A DNA stretch of 46,333 nt from Merdimmobilis hominis (lineage in GTDB: Bacteria; Bacillota; Clostridia; Oscillospirales; Ruminococcaceae). The notes beneath the pieces are model-generated. The model saw nothing but the letters and a program-made list of their open reading frames with translations. It was not told the DNA's origin and did not search any database. Position 1 is the first letter of the stretch, and the number at the start of each line of letters is the position of its first letter. The stretch covers positions 1,032,717-1,079,049 of the forward strand of contig NZ_LT629939.1 in the NCBI RefSeq assembly GCF_900104615.1, written 5' to 3'. A program made the position numbers and the translations under genes. Positions 1 to 10,514 of this stretch are shown one piece after another.

Positions 1-138
1 GGACAGGGGAAAATCAATGATGCGGTATTTGCCGCCAAAAGGAACCGCCGGCTTGGCCAGGTTCCGGGTCAGGGCGTAGAGGCGGCTTCCTTGCCCTCCG
101 GCCAGCAGCATGGCGATCCATTCTTTTTTGCGAAACAT
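1..138 (-). CDS. glgC: Glucose-1-phosphate adenylyltransferase, N-terminal part (cut by window edge)
   Basis: Makes ADP-glucose from ATP and glucose-1-phosphate, the first committed step of bacterial glycogen synthesis, in the cytoplasm. Only the first 46 codons are inside the window. They read [20 protein letters not shown] and continue through [20 protein letters not shown], the nucleotide-binding start (LLAGGxGxRL) and the [17 protein letters not shown] signature of GlgC. The ATG is preceded by GGGGAGG at good spacing. It lies 85 bp downstream of glgB in the same direction, so the two are probably co-transcribed from the promoter upstream of glgB. GlgD, an inactive paralogue, starts differently in this region, so GlgC is the better call. 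Confidence 0.85.
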   Translation of the reverse strand, partial: MFRKKEWIAMLLAGGQGSRLYALTRNLAKPAVPFGGKYRIIDFPLS

Positions 139-223
139 GTTGAAACCTCCCCGAGCGATATTGGGATATACATAAAACAAATCCAGGCAGCCGGTTGTTC
201 TCCTTTGCCGGATTGTGGCGAAC

Positions 224-2167
224 TTACAGGTTCTCCTCCCGGTCCGGCTTGCGGGCCCGCCGGGCGGCGCGGGGTTTGCGGGGGCTCTCCGCCGCCAGAT
301 ACAGGGTGGACATCGGCGGGATCGTCAGCTCCACTGATTGATCAAACCCGTGCATGGGGACCTTCTCACAAGGGTAAAGGGGCGGATGGACAACGCCGGT
401 CCCTCCATAGAAGAACTCGTCGGAGTGGAACACCACCCGGTAGCCCTTGGCATCTGGGACACCGATCCGGTACTTCTCCCGCAGAACCGGGGCAAAGTTG
501 CACAGGCAGATCAGTTCCTTCCCCTTTCGGTCGATGCGCCGGAAGACGATGATGTTCTGGGCGTTATCGTCATTGGCGATCCACTGGAACCCCTCCCAGC
601 TGTCATCCACCTGCCAGAGGGCGGCATTCTTTTGATAGAACCGGTTCAGGTCCCGCACATACCGCTGCAATTCCTGGTGGCGCGGGTAGGAGAGCAGGAG
701 CCAATCCAATTCCTTTTTATAATCCCACTCGATGAACTGGCCGAACTCGCTGCCCATAAACAGGAGCTTTTTGCCTGGGTGAGCCATCATATACCCGAGA
801 AAAGCCCGCACCCCGGCGAATTTTTGATCGTATGCCCCCGGCATCCGGCCGATGAGGGAGCCCTTTCCATGGACCACCTCGTCATGGGAGATAGGCAATA
901 TGTAGTTTTCACTGAAGGCGTACATCAGGCTGAAGGTCAGCTTGTCGTGGCACCCGGCCCGGAACAAAGGGTCGGTGGAAAGGTAGGAGAGGATGTCGTT
1001 CATCCACCCCATATTCCACTTGAGGGTGAAGCCAAGGCCCCCGTCGTAGGGCGGCTTGGTGACCAGCGGCCAGGTGGTGGATTCCTCGGCGATGGTGAGG
1101 ACATCCGGATGGGCGGAGAGCACCGCGGTGTTCATCCCCCGCAGAAGGGCCACCGCCTCCAGGTTTTCCCGGCCTCCGTGGATGTTGGGGGTCCACTCCT
1201 GCCGGCCATAGTCCAGATAGAGCATCGACGCCACCGCATCCACCCGCAGGCCATCCACGTGGTACTCCTCCACCCAGAACATCGCCGAGGAGATGAGGAA
1301 GCTTACCACCTCCCTGCGGCCGTAGTCAAACACCCGGGTCCCCCAGCCAGCGTGCTCCTGCTTTTGGGGGTGCCTGTATTCATAGCAGCACTCCCCGTCG
1401 AATTCATAGAGGCCGCAGCCGTCTTTGGGGAAGTGGGCGGGAACCCAATCCAGAATCACCCCCAGCCCAGCCTGATGGCATTTATCCACAAAGGCTTTAA
1501 ACTGCGCCGGGGTGCCATAGCGGGAGGTGGGGGCAAAATATCCAGTCACCTGGTACCCCCAGGAGCCGTCATAGGGGTACTCGGTCACCGGCATCAGTTC
1601 CAAGTGGGTGTACCCCATCCCCTTGGCGTAGGGGATCAGCTCCTGGGCCAGCTTTTCGTAATCAAAGGGCTCCCCGTCGGGGTAGCGCCGCCAGGAGCCC
1701 AAATGCACCTCATAGATGTTGAGGGGGCTGTGGAGATGATCCTTTTCCCGCCGTGCGGCCAGCCACTTCTCATCCTTCCAGGCATACCCCTCCAGGTCGT
1801 AGAACCGGGAAGCGGTGCCAGGCGCGGTCTCGCTGTGGAAGGCGTAGGGGTCCGCCTTCAAAAACTCCCGCCCGTCAGCGGCAGTGATGGCGTATTTATA
1901 TAAGGCAAAGGGCTCTACGCCGGAGACATACCCTTCCCAAACGCCCCCTTCCCCCACTGGGGACAAGGGGTGCTTGTGGGAATCCCAGCTGTTGAAATCC
2001 CCCACCACCGAAACCTGTTGAGCATGGGGGGCCCACACCCGGAACATCGCCCCCTTTCCCCTTCCCCGGCGGGCGGGGTGGGCGCCCAGATACTCCCAGG
2101 CGCGGCAGTTGCTTCCCCCGTGAAAATCTGAAAGAGCCTGCCGTTCTTTTTTGCTCCTTGGAGCCAT
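224..2167 (-). CDS. glgB: 1,4-alpha-glucan branching enzyme (GH13)
   Basis: Introduces alpha-1,6 branches into glycogen by cutting and transferring alpha-1,4 chains. An N-terminal CBM48-like domain (about residues 40-105, [18 protein letters not shown]) precedes the GH13 barrel, which shows DGLRVDAV (nucleophile D310), TIAEES (acid/base E361) and [10 protein letters not shown] (D429). The 647-residue length is normal for GlgB. The ATG at 2167 is chosen because AGGAGGTG sits just upstream. An in-frame ATG at 2200 lies upstream of the predicted transcription start and has no ribosome binding site. The C-terminus is a basic tail rich in Arg and Lys. glgC follows in the same direction, consistent with a glycogen operon. 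Confidence 0.95.
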   Translation of the reverse strand: MAPRSKKERQALSDFHGGSNCRAWEYLGAHPARRGRGKGAMFRVWAPHAQQVSVVGDFNSWDSHKHPLSPVGEGGVWEGYVSGVEPFALYKYAITAADGREFLKADPYAFHSETAPGTASRFYDLEGYAWKDEKWLAARREKDHLHSPLNIYEVHLGSWRRYPDGEPFDYEKLAQELIPYAKGMGYTHLELMPVTEYPYDGSWGYQVTGYFAPTSRYGTPAQFKAFVDKCHQAGLGVILDWVPAHFPKDGCGLYEFDGECCYEYRHPQKQEHAGWGTRVFDYGRREVVSFLISSAMFWVEEYHVDGLRVDAVASMLYLDYGRQEWTPNIHGGRENLEAVALLRGMNTAVLSAHPDVLTIAEESTTWPLVTKPPYDGGLGFTLKWNMGWMNDILSYLSTDPLFRAGCHDKLTFSLMYAFSENYILPISHDEVVHGKGSLIGRMPGAYDQKFAGVRAFLGYMMAHPGKKLLFMGSEFGQFIEWDYKKELDWLLLSYPRHQELQRYVRDLNRFYQKNAALWQVDDSWEGFQWIANDDNAQNIIVFRRIDRKGKELICLCNFAPVLREKYRIGVPDAKGYRVVFHSDEFFYGGTGVVHPPLYPCEKVPMHGFDQSVELTIPPMSTLYLAAESPRKPRAARRARKPDREENL

Positions 2168-2195
2168 CGCGGCACCTCCTTTTCCTCTTTTTTTA

Positions 2196-2224
2196 ATCAT
2201 ACCAGCTTTTTCCTATTTTTTCAA
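2196..2224 (-). promoter_or_regulatory. Promoter of glgB-glgC
   Basis: On the minus strand TTGAAA (2224-2219), a 17-nt spacer and TATGAT (2201-2196) form a near-consensus vegetative promoter. The predicted start near 2189 leaves a short leader to the glgB ATG at 2167. Confidence 0.7.
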
Positions 2225-2544
2225 GAAACACCCATGCAAACATACAGAAAATATAGAGAAAAATTCCATAAAATTTAGTAATATTTACAAATTCTTGACC
2301 GTTCCCTTCATTCATCAGCGATTATTATACCTGCCTTCCCATGTCGAAACCACCCACACCCTGCCTAGTATCCCGCCGCTCTTTTTTCTTATTGAAAAAG
2401 GCGATGGCTCGGCCCGCAGAATAGATATTTTTTATTTGCTTTTTCCCACTCCCCAACCGTAAACTAATCTTGTTGGCTTATGCCGAAAACCGCCTTTTGG
2501 GGGCGGTTTTTCATGGAATTACGATAGAATGGATGGGATACAAG
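2225..2544 (+). other. AT-rich intergenic region and leader of the double-cubane reductase
   Basis: This 320-bp stretch between glgB and the reductase gene holds no credible ORF. TATTAT at 2323-2328 could be a -10 for the downstream operon, but I see no good -35. If transcription starts there, the leader is about 210 nt and ends with the terminator-like hairpin at 2486-2511. No riboswitch class that I know is recognisable. Confidence 0.4.
2486..2511 (+). terminator. Terminator-like hairpin 34 nt before the double-cubane reductase start
   Basis: AAAACCGCC (2486-2494) pairs perfectly with GGCGGTTTT (2502-2510) around a 7-nt loop, and the run of T ends at 2511. No plus-strand gene precedes it, so it more likely acts as a leader attenuator than as a gene end. 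Confidence 0.55.
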
Positions 2545-3705
2545 ATGGAACTAAAAAAAGAGCTGCCCGAAATCTTTGAAGAATTCGCCGAGGCACGGCG
2601 CAACTCCTTCATTAGCGCCAAGAAAGTCAAGGACAACAACATACCGATGATCGGCACCTTCTGTACCTATTTCCCTCAGGAGCTGGCCATCGCCATGGGA
2701 GCCATTACCGTCAGCCTCTGCTCCACCAGCGATGAGACCATTCCCGACGCGGAGAAAGACCTGCCCCGCAACCTCTGTCCGCTGATCAAATCCAGCTACG
2801 GGTTTGCCAAGACCGACAAATGCCCCTACTTCTACTTCTCCGACCTGATCGTGGGCGAAACCACCTGCGACGGCAAAAAGAAGATGTACGAATACCTGGG
2901 CCAGTTTAAAAACGTCCATGTGATGAACCTGCCCAACACCCAGAGCGAGGATTCCCTGGTTCTGTGGAAAAAGGAGATCATCCGCCTCAAGGAGGCACTG
3001 GAGGCCCAGTTCGGCGTCACCATCACCGAGGACGACATCCGCGCCGCCATCCGCTCCCGCAACGATGTGCGCCGCGCCATGAAGCGGTTTTACTCCCTGT
3101 CCAAGCTGGATCCAGTGCCCATGACCGGCGTGGACCAGTACAAGGTCCTGTACGGTTCCACCTTCCGGATGGACCAGCGGATCAAGGAAAACAAGCTGGC
3201 CAGCGATATCGATGACATCATCGCTAAGATCATGACAGAGTACGAGACCAACAAGCTGCCCAAGAAGCCCCGTATCCTGGTCACCGGCTGCCCCTTGGGC
3301 GGCGTCATGGAAAAGATTGTCGGCGCCATTGAGCAGAACGGGGCCTATGTGGTCTGCTATGAGAACTGCGGCGGCGCCAAAGCGGTGGAAGACCTGGTGG
3401 ACGAGGAGAACCCCGATGTCTACGACGCCCTGGCCCGCAAATACCTGAACATCGGCTGTTCCTGCATGAGCCCAAACCCCAATCGCATTCTGCTGATGGA
3501 CCGGCTCATCGACGAATATAAGGTGGATGCGGTGGTGGAGGTCATCCTCCAGGCCTGCCACACCTACAATGTGGAGACTCTGTCCATCAAACGGTTTGTC
3601 AACCAGGAAAAGGGCATCCCCTACATGAGCGTAGAGACTGACTTTTCCACCTCTGATGCTGGCCAGCTGAACACCCGTCTTGCCGCCTTCATCGAAATGC
3701 TGTAA
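2545..3705 (+). CDS. yjiM: Double-cubane-cluster anaerobic reductase (YjiM family, 2-hydroxyacyl-CoA dehydratase superfamily)
   Basis: Member of the HgdB/BcrBC-like superfamily. Its closest recognisable relatives are E. coli YjiM and the double-cubane cluster protein (DCCP) of Carboxydothermus, which reduces small molecules such as acetylene in vitro using ATP-driven electrons from a partner activase; the natural substrate is unknown. The 386 residues show family motifs LCSTSDETI, KDLPRNLCPLIKSSYGF, DKCPYFYFSD and VGETTCDGKKKMYEY. Cysteines are at 40, 59, 78, 93, 108, 249, 271, 275, 305, 307 and 338, enough to hold a double cubane. The activase gene follows after 10 bp. ATG 2545 is chosen by family alignment. 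The ribosome binding site is poor (GGATGGGA), and ATG 2533 is an alternative start. Confidence 0.88.
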   Translation: MELKKELPEIFEEFAEARRNSFISAKKVKDNNIPMIGTFCTYFPQELAIAMGAITVSLCSTSDETIPDAEKDLPRNLCPLIKSSYGFAKTDKCPYFYFSDLIVGETTCDGKKKMYEYLGQFKNVHVMNLPNTQSEDSLVLWKKEIIRLKEALEAQFGVTITEDDIRAAIRSRNDVRRAMKRFYSLSKLDPVPMTGVDQYKVLYGSTFRMDQRIKENKLASDIDDIIAKIMTEYETNKLPKKPRILVTGCPLGGVMEKIVGAIEQNGAYVVCYENCGGAKAVEDLVDEENPDVYDALARKYLNIGCSCMSPNPNRILLMDRLIDEYKVDAVVEVILQACHTYNVETLSIKRFVNQEKGIPYMSVETDFSTSDAGQLNTRLAAFIEML

Positions 3706-3715
3706 GGGGTGCGCC

Positions 3716-4483
3716 ATGCTGACATTGGGAATTGATTCCGGCTCCACCACCACCAAAGGAGCCCTCTTTGACGGAACTCAGGTTGTGAGGACCGCCATCC
3801 TGCCCACCTCCGCCAACCCGCGGGAGAGTATCCTCGCCCTGTATCACCAGCTCCACTCCCCAGAGGTGACTTTCACCGTCTCCACCGGCTATGGCCGGGA
3901 TCTGTTGGAGGAGGCTGACCAAAAGGTCACCGAGATCACCTGCCACGCCCGGGGGGCCGCCTATCTCAACCCCGCCACCCGGGTGGTGGTGGACATCGGC
4001 GGCCAGGACAGCAAGGTGATCCTCCTGGACAACGGCCTCAACGTGGTGGACTTTTTGATGAATGACAAATGCGCCGCCGGCACTGGCCGGTTTATTGAGG
4101 TGATGATGCGGATCTTGGAGGAAGACCTTGCTTCCATCGACGAGTTTGTGGTGGGCAAACACCCGGTCAACATCTCCAGCATGTGCACCGTCTTCGCCGA
4201 GAGCGAGATTGTCAGCCTGCTGGCCACCGGAGCTGACCGGGGAGATGTGGCCTTGGGGGTCATCCAATCCATCTGCCGCCGGACCGCCGTCTTCGCCCAG
4301 AAGCTCTCCCTCCAGGAGGAGGTCTTTTTCAGCGGGGGGCTGGCCAATTTTGAGAGCTTCCGCTCCACCCTCCAATCCTTCTTGGGCCTGAAGGTAAACA
4401 CCCACCCCTTGTCCCAATATGCAGGGGCCATCGGGGCCAGTGTTGTCGCCTACAACAAAGCAAAACGGCTGCAACGGGTGTAA
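3716..4483 (+). CDS. yjiL: ATP-dependent activase of the double-cubane reductase (YjiL family, BadF/BadG/HgdC ASKHA ATPase)
   Basis: A homodimeric ATPase carrying one [4Fe-4S] cluster between the subunits, which in the family couples ATP hydrolysis to injection of a low-potential electron into the partner enzyme. The 255-residue protein shows the ASKHA phosphate loop GIDSGSTTTKGAL (5-17), VVDIGGQDSK (91-100), MNDKCAAGTGRF with C119, SSMCTVFAESEI with C157, and FFSGGLA. C119 and C157 match the two cluster ligands known in HgdC. Start ATG 3716 follows the reductase stop by 10 bp with AAGGGG as ribosome binding site; a longer in-frame ATG at 3680 would overlap the reductase. The pair ends at a strong terminator, so it is a two-gene operon. 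Confidence 0.9.
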   Translation: MLTLGIDSGSTTTKGALFDGTQVVRTAILPTSANPRESILALYHQLHSPEVTFTVSTGYGRDLLEEADQKVTEITCHARGAAYLNPATRVVVDIGGQDSKVILLDNGLNVVDFLMNDKCAAGTGRFIEVMMRILEEDLASIDEFVVGKHPVNISSMCTVFAESEIVSLLATGADRGDVALGVIQSICRRTAVFAQKLSLQEEVFFSGGLANFESFRSTLQSFLGLKVNTHPLSQYAGAIGASVVAYNKAKRLQRV

Positions 4484-4503
4484 GGTATACCACTTACAAC
4501 TCC

Positions 4504-4550
4504 AAAAATCCCCTTGGGGGCGCTAATCCAGGCACTCCAAGGGGATTTTT
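4504..4550 (+). terminator. Rho-independent terminator of the yjiM-yjiL operon
   Basis: A 14-bp perfect stem (4504-4517 with 4537-4550) ends in a T run and a T-rich tract. The same hairpin has an A run on its 5' side, so it can also end pyrG transcription coming from the right. Confidence 0.85.
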
Positions 4551-4619
4551 CTTTTGCTTTTGCAGGCGCCGCCTTTATCCCCCTGGCGGCGGCCGAATTT
4601 CATTTTCTGCCGGGTTCTT

Positions 4620-6362
<1,743 letters not shown>

Positions 6363-6406
6363 TCAGTTTACATTCCCCTTGGGGAAATGGTTTTTTACAA
6401 GGTTTT

Positions 6407-6435
6407 ATTTTACATTTTTTTGCACTCTGGGTCAA
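6407..6435 (-). promoter_or_regulatory. Promoter of pyrG
   Basis: Minus strand TTGACC (6435-6430), 17-nt spacer, TAAAAT (6412-6407). The predicted start (about 6400) lacks the GGGC start used by the CTP-sensing reiterative-transcription switch of Bacillus pyrG. The rest of the gap up to the next terminator (6436-6615) shows nothing I can identify. Confidence 0.7.
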
Positions 6436-6615
6436 GCAAAACCTGCAATTTTTCTTTATATTTCCCAAATTATCAGTAAATACCCCTCGGTTTTTGCAAC
6501 AGATGGCGGTTCGGCATGAGAAAAACCAAGGACAATACCATTTCCCTGTAGAAAAGGGGCACTGGGGGGCGCCGTTCTTCTCTCGGGGCACCCTTTCCCC
6601 ATTGTATCTGCACAC

Positions 6616-6650
6616 AAAAAAGCAGCCGCCCCAATGGGGCGGCTGCTTTT
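6616..6650 (-). terminator. Terminator of the pyruvate:ferredoxin oxidoreductase gene
   Basis: A 15-bp perfect GC-rich stem (6618-6632 with 6636-6650) with a 3-nt loop and six T in the minus direction. It lies 26 bp after the stop of the oxidoreductase gene. Confidence 0.9.
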
Positions 6651-6676
6651 CATGCAGTCAGCTTTGAAACGGCTTA

Positions 6677-9600
6677 TTATTCTACATCGTAGAGTTTGGC
6701 AAGCCGCAACAGGTGTTTGTAACGATCCTCGGCAACGGTTTCCGCCTTGTCGAACAGAACGTCTGCACGATCGGGATAAGCGCGAACCAGCGAGCTGTAC
6801 CGGACCTCATTGGAGATGAAGTCTTTGTAGCTGGCGGTAGGAGCTTTGGAATCCAGCTGGAAGGGGTTCTTGCCCTCCAGTTTCAGGCGGGGATCGAAGC
6901 GGAACATATTCCAGTAACCAGCCTCAACAGCCCGTTTGATCTCGGTCTGGGCGATGGTCATGCCGCCCTTGATGCCGTGGTTGATGCAGGGGGCGTAACC
7001 AATGATCAGGGAAGGACCATGGTAGCTCTCCGCCTCGGTGATAGCCTTGATGCACTGGTTGTAATCAGCGCCCATAGCCACCTGGGCAACATAGACGTAG
7101 CCGTAGCTCATGGCAATGGCAGCCAGGTCTTTGTTCTTGACCTCTTTACCATTGGCAGCGAACTGGGCAACAGCACCCACAGGGGTGGCCTTGGAAGACT
7201 GGCCGCCGGTGTTGGAGTACACCTCGGTGTCGAAGACAAAGACGTTGACATCCTCGCCAGAAGCCAGGACATGGTCCAGGCCGCCGAAGCCGATGTCATA
7301 TGCCCAGCCGTCGCCGCCGAAGATCCAGACGGATTTCTTGGAGAGGAACTCCGCGTTGTCCAGGACATACTGGCAATCCTCACAGATGGGCTCGTGTTTC
7401 AGCAGGGGCAGCAGTTTGGCGACAGCGGCTTTGTTGGCAACGCCGTCTTCCAAAGTGGCCAGGAACTCTTCGCAAGCCTCTTTCTTGCCAGGGGTCTGGG
7501 TCTTGCCGGCGATGACCTTGACTCTCTCGATCAGGCTGTCGCGCATGTTCTTCTGAGCCAGGTAAATGCCGTAGCCGTACTCCGCATTGTCCTCAAACAG
7601 GCTGTTGCCCCAAGCGGGACCGTGGCCGTCTTTGTTGACGGTGTAGGGAGTAGAGGGAGCAGAACCGCCCCAGATGGAAGAACAACCGGTGGCGTTGGCA
7701 ATGTACATCCGATCGCCGTACAGCTGGGTGACCAGTTTGGCGTAAGGAGTCTCGCCGCAGCCTGCGCAGGCACCGGAGAACTCAAGCAGAGGCTGCTTGA
7801 ACTGGCTGCCTTTGACGGTGGTCTCTTTGAACTTGGCAAGAACTTCGGGCTTCACATCCAGGGACTGGCCGTAAGCGGAAACTTCCTGCTGGTCCAGCTG
7901 AGAGTCGAGGCTCTGCATGGTGAGGGCCTTGGCGCCCTTCTTGCCGGGGCAGACGTTGGCGCAGGAGCCGCAGCCAGTGCAGTCCAGAACCGAAACAGTC
8001 ATGGCGAACTTGTAGCCGGGCATACCGGTCATGTCCGCAGTCTTGGTGCCGGCAGGGGCATTAGCGGCCTCCTCCTCGGTCATAGCAAAGGGACGGATGA
8101 CGGCGTGGGGGCAGACATAGGAGCAGAAGTTGCACTGGATGCAGTTTTCGGGGTTCCAGACAGGGACATCCACAGCGATGCCGCGTTTCTCGTAAGCGGA
8201 GGACCCCACAGGGAAGGTGCCGTCCACCATGCCCATGAAGGTGGAAACAGGCAGCTTGTCGCCCTGCTGTGCGTTGACAGGGGTCTGGATGTTGTTGACG
8301 TAGTCCACCAGGTCTTTGCGGGAACCGGTGGCAACGGGATGCACGATGGCGCCGGAAGCCTGTTTCCAGGACTCGGGGATCTTGATCTCCTTCACGTCGG
8401 TGACACCGCGGTCGATGGCGGCATGGTTCATAGCGACAACTTTTTCGCCCTTCTTGCCGTAAGAAGCGGTGGCAGCATCCTTCATGTACTTGACAGCATC
8501 CTCGATGGGGATGATGTTCGCCAGTTTGAAGAAAGCGGATTGCAGGATGGTGTTGATGCGGCTGCCCAGGCCGATTTCCTTACCGATGGAAATACCGTCG
8601 ATGGTGTAGAACTTGATGTCGTTCTCAGCCATATAGCGCTTCACATCGCCGGGCAGTCTCTTTTCGATCTCATCCATATCCCAGCCGCAGTTCAAGAGGA
8701 AGGTGCCGCCCTTTTTCAGGTCGGAAACCATGTCGTACTTGTCAATGTAGGAGGGATTGTGGCAGGCAACAAAGTCAGCCTTGCTCACCAGATAGGTGGA
8801 CTTGATGGGCTTTTTGCCGAAACGCAGGTGGGAAACGGTGACACCGCCGGATTTTTTGGAGTCATAGGAGAAGTAAGCCTGCGCATACATATCGGTGTGG
8901 TCACCGATGATCTTGATGGAGTTCTTGTTGGCGCCGACGGTACCATCGGAGCCCAGGCCCCAGAATTTGCAGCTGGTGGTGCCTTCGGGGGTGGTATCAG
9001 GCATTTTTACCTCGTCCAGGGACAGATGGGTTACATCGTCCACAATACCGATGGTGAAACGCTTCTTGGCATCGGCCTTTTTGGCGTTCTCATACACAGC
9101 GGCGATCTGGCCGGGGGTAGTGTCCTTGGAGCCCAGACCGTAGCGGCCGGAGTACACAGGGGTGTTGTGGAACTTGGAATCCCGCAGGGCCAGGACGACA
9201 TCCAGGTACAGGGGTTCGCCCAGGGAGCCAGGCTCTTTGGTCCGATCCAGAACGGAGATGGTCTTGGCAGTCTCGGGGATGGCGGCGATCAGGTGCTCAG
9301 CGCTGAAGGGACGGTACAGGCGTACCTTCACCAGGCCAACTTTGGCGCCAGCGGCGTTCATATGGTCGACGGTCTCCTCGATGGTGTCGCACACCGAGCC
9401 CATGGCGACGATGACATGCTCGGCATCGGGGGCGCCGTGGTAGTTGAACAGGCCGTAGTTGGTGCCCAGTTTGGCGTTGATCTTGCCCATGTACTCCTCA
9501 ACAATGGCGGGAACCGCATCGTAAGCGGAGTTGCAGGCTTCTCTGGCCTGGAAGAAGATGTCCGGGTTCTGAGCGGTGCCGCGCAGGGTGGGACGCTCAG

Positions 9601-10228
9601 GATTCAGGCAGCTCTTGCGGTAAGCGTTGACCGCATCCATGTCCAGCATCTCTTTGAGGTCTTCGTAGTCCCACATCTCGATCTTCTGGATCTCGTGGGA
9701 GGTGCGGAAGCCGTCGAAGAAGTGCAGGAAGGGCACTCTGCCTTTGATGGCGGCCAAGTGAGCGACAGCGCCCAGGTCCATGACCTCCTGCACGCCGCCG
9801 GAAGCGAGCATTGCAAAGCCGGTCTGACGGCAGGCGTAGATGTCGGAGTGGTCGCCGAAGATGGACAGCGCGTGGGAAGCGATGGCGCGGGCGGACACGT
9901 GGATTACTGCGGGCAGCTGCTCGCCAGCAATTTTATACATATTGGGGATCATGAGGAGAAGGCCCTGGGAAGCGGTGAAGGTGGTGGTCAGGGCGCCGCC
10001 TGCCAAAGAACCGTGCACGGTTCCGGCTGCGCCGGCCTCAGACTGCATCTCCACGATTTTGACCTTCTGGCCAAAGACGTTTTTACGGCCGTCTGCAGAC
10101 CATTTGTCGGATACTTCCGCCATGACGGAAGACGGCGTAATGGGGTAGATGGCAGCAAGGTCTGTAAACGCATACGCTACATGTGCAGCGGCGTTGTTGC
10201 CATCCATGGTCTTCATTTTTCTTGCCAT
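6677..10228 (-). CDS. nifJ: Pyruvate:ferredoxin (flavodoxin) oxidoreductase, single-chain
   Basis: Converts pyruvate and CoA to acetyl-CoA, CO2 and reduced ferredoxin; the central energy step of anaerobic fermentation. The 1183-residue chain has all domains in order: the PYR domain with ITPSS and the catalytic Glu in MQSEAGAAG (E64), the transketolase C-like and CoA-binding domains, a 2x[4Fe-4S] ferredoxin domain (CIQCNFCSYVCP 696-707, CTGCGSCANVCP 750-761), the proximal-cluster cysteines in GACAGCGETPY (821, 824), and the TPP/Mg site (GDGWAYDIGFGG to SNTGGQ, about 972-1009). ATG 10228 follows GGGAGG; the open frame beyond it is leader. It is a single-gene unit with promoter and terminator. 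The opposite strand is also open almost throughout, a codon-bias artefact. Confidence 0.97.
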   Translation of the reverse strand: MARKMKTMDGNNAAAHVAYAFTDLAAIYPITPSSVMAEVSDKWSADGRKNVFGQKVKIVEMQSEAGAAGTVHGSLAGGALTTTFTASQGLLLMIPNMYKIAGEQLPAVIHVSARAIASHALSIFGDHSDIYACRQTGFAMLASGGVQEVMDLGAVAHLAAIKGRVPFLHFFDGFRTSHEIQKIEMWDYEDLKEMLDMDAVNAYRKSCLNPERPTLRGTAQNPDIFFQAREACNSAYDAVPAIVEEYMGKINAKLGTNYGLFNYHGAPDAEHVIVAMGSVCDTIEETVDHMNAAGAKVGLVKVRLYRPFSAEHLIAAIPETAKTISVLDRTKEPGSLGEPLYLDVVLALRDSKFHNTPVYSGRYGLGSKDTTPGQIAAVYENAKKADAKKRFTIGIVDDVTHLSLDEVKMPDTTPEGTTSCKFWGLGSDGTVGANKNSIKIIGDHTDMYAQAYFSYDSKKSGGVTVSHLRFGKKPIKSTYLVSKADFVACHNPSYIDKYDMVSDLKKGGTFLLNCGWDMDEIEKRLPGDVKRYMAENDIKFYTIDGISIGKEIGLGSRINTILQSAFFKLANIIPIEDAVKYMKDAATASYGKKGEKVVAMNHAAIDRGVTDVKEIKIPESWKQASGAIVHPVATGSRKDLVDYVNNIQTPVNAQQGDKLPVSTFMGMVDGTFPVGSSAYEKRGIAVDVPVWNPENCIQCNFCSYVCPHAVIRPFAMTEEEAANAPAGTKTADMTGMPGYKFAMTVSVLDCTGCGSCANVCPGKKGAKALTMQSLDSQLDQQEVSAYGQSLDVKPEVLAKFKETTVKGSQFKQPLLEFSGACAGCGETPYAKLVTQLYGDRMYIANATGCSSIWGGSAPSTPYTVNKDGHGPAWGNSLFEDNAEYGYGIYLAQKNMRDSLIERVKVIAGKTQTPGKKEACEEFLATLEDGVANKAAVAKLLPLLKHEPICEDCQYVLDNAEFLSKKSVWIFGGDGWAYDIGFGGLDHVLASGEDVNVFVFDTEVYSNTGGQSSKATPVGAVAQFAANGKEVKNKDLAAIAMSYGYVYVAQVAMGADYNQCIKAITEAESYHGPSLIIGYAPCINHGIKGGMTIAQTEIKRAVEAGYWNMFRFDPRLKLEGKNPFQLDSKAPTASYKDFISNEVRYSSLVRAYPDRADVLFDKAETVAEDRYKHLLRLAKLYDVE

Positions 10229-10308
10229 GTTTTTTGTTCCTCCCTTTGGATTTTTGGGCGTTCCCGCAAATTCGGGACATGCCATTCTTTGGATACTTAC
10301 CCATATAG

Positions 10309-10337
10309 ATTCTATCATTTCTCCCCTCTAATGTAAA
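10309..10337 (-). promoter_or_regulatory. Promoter of the pyruvate:ferredoxin oxidoreductase gene
   Basis: Minus strand TTTACA (10337-10332), 17-nt spacer, TAGAAT (10314-10309). The leader is about 75 nt and holds a small hairpin with CCCG/CGGG arms. It is divergent from the promoter at 10429-10457. Confidence 0.6.
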
Positions 10338-10428
10338 GAGAACAGAGGGTCTTTTGGTCGATTGAAAGCCAATTTTGAAAAATATTTATCACCCTTCCCC
10401 GCCAGCCCCGCTGCCCCTATGCGGCAAA

Positions 10429-10457
10429 TTGACAGTGCCGGGTAAACCATGTATAAT
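10429..10457 (+). promoter_or_regulatory. Consensus promoter of the CNNM/CBS gene
   Basis: TTGACA (10429-10434), 17-nt spacer, TATAAT (10452-10457): a perfect match to the vegetative consensus, so strong constitutive transcription is likely. Confidence 0.85.
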
Positions 10458-10514
10458 TTGGTAGGAAAGCGGTTTTCCGCAAATATCAGTCTTAATAGGT
10501 TAAGGAGATGCTTT

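Noticed and set aside
2399-2430. GGCGATGG at 2400 as a possible fluoride riboswitch start before the double-cubane operon
   Set aside because: The downstream conserved parts (TAATG..CTCCTACC-like segment) are missing and no fluoride-related gene follows.
6713-10336. 1207-codon open frame antisense to the pyruvate:ferredoxin oxidoreductase gene, and similar long antisense frames opposite glgB, yjiM, pyrG and others
   Set aside because: They mirror the codon bias of a GC-rich genome, their translations have no domain logic, and the sense strands encode unambiguous enzymes with ribosome binding sites.
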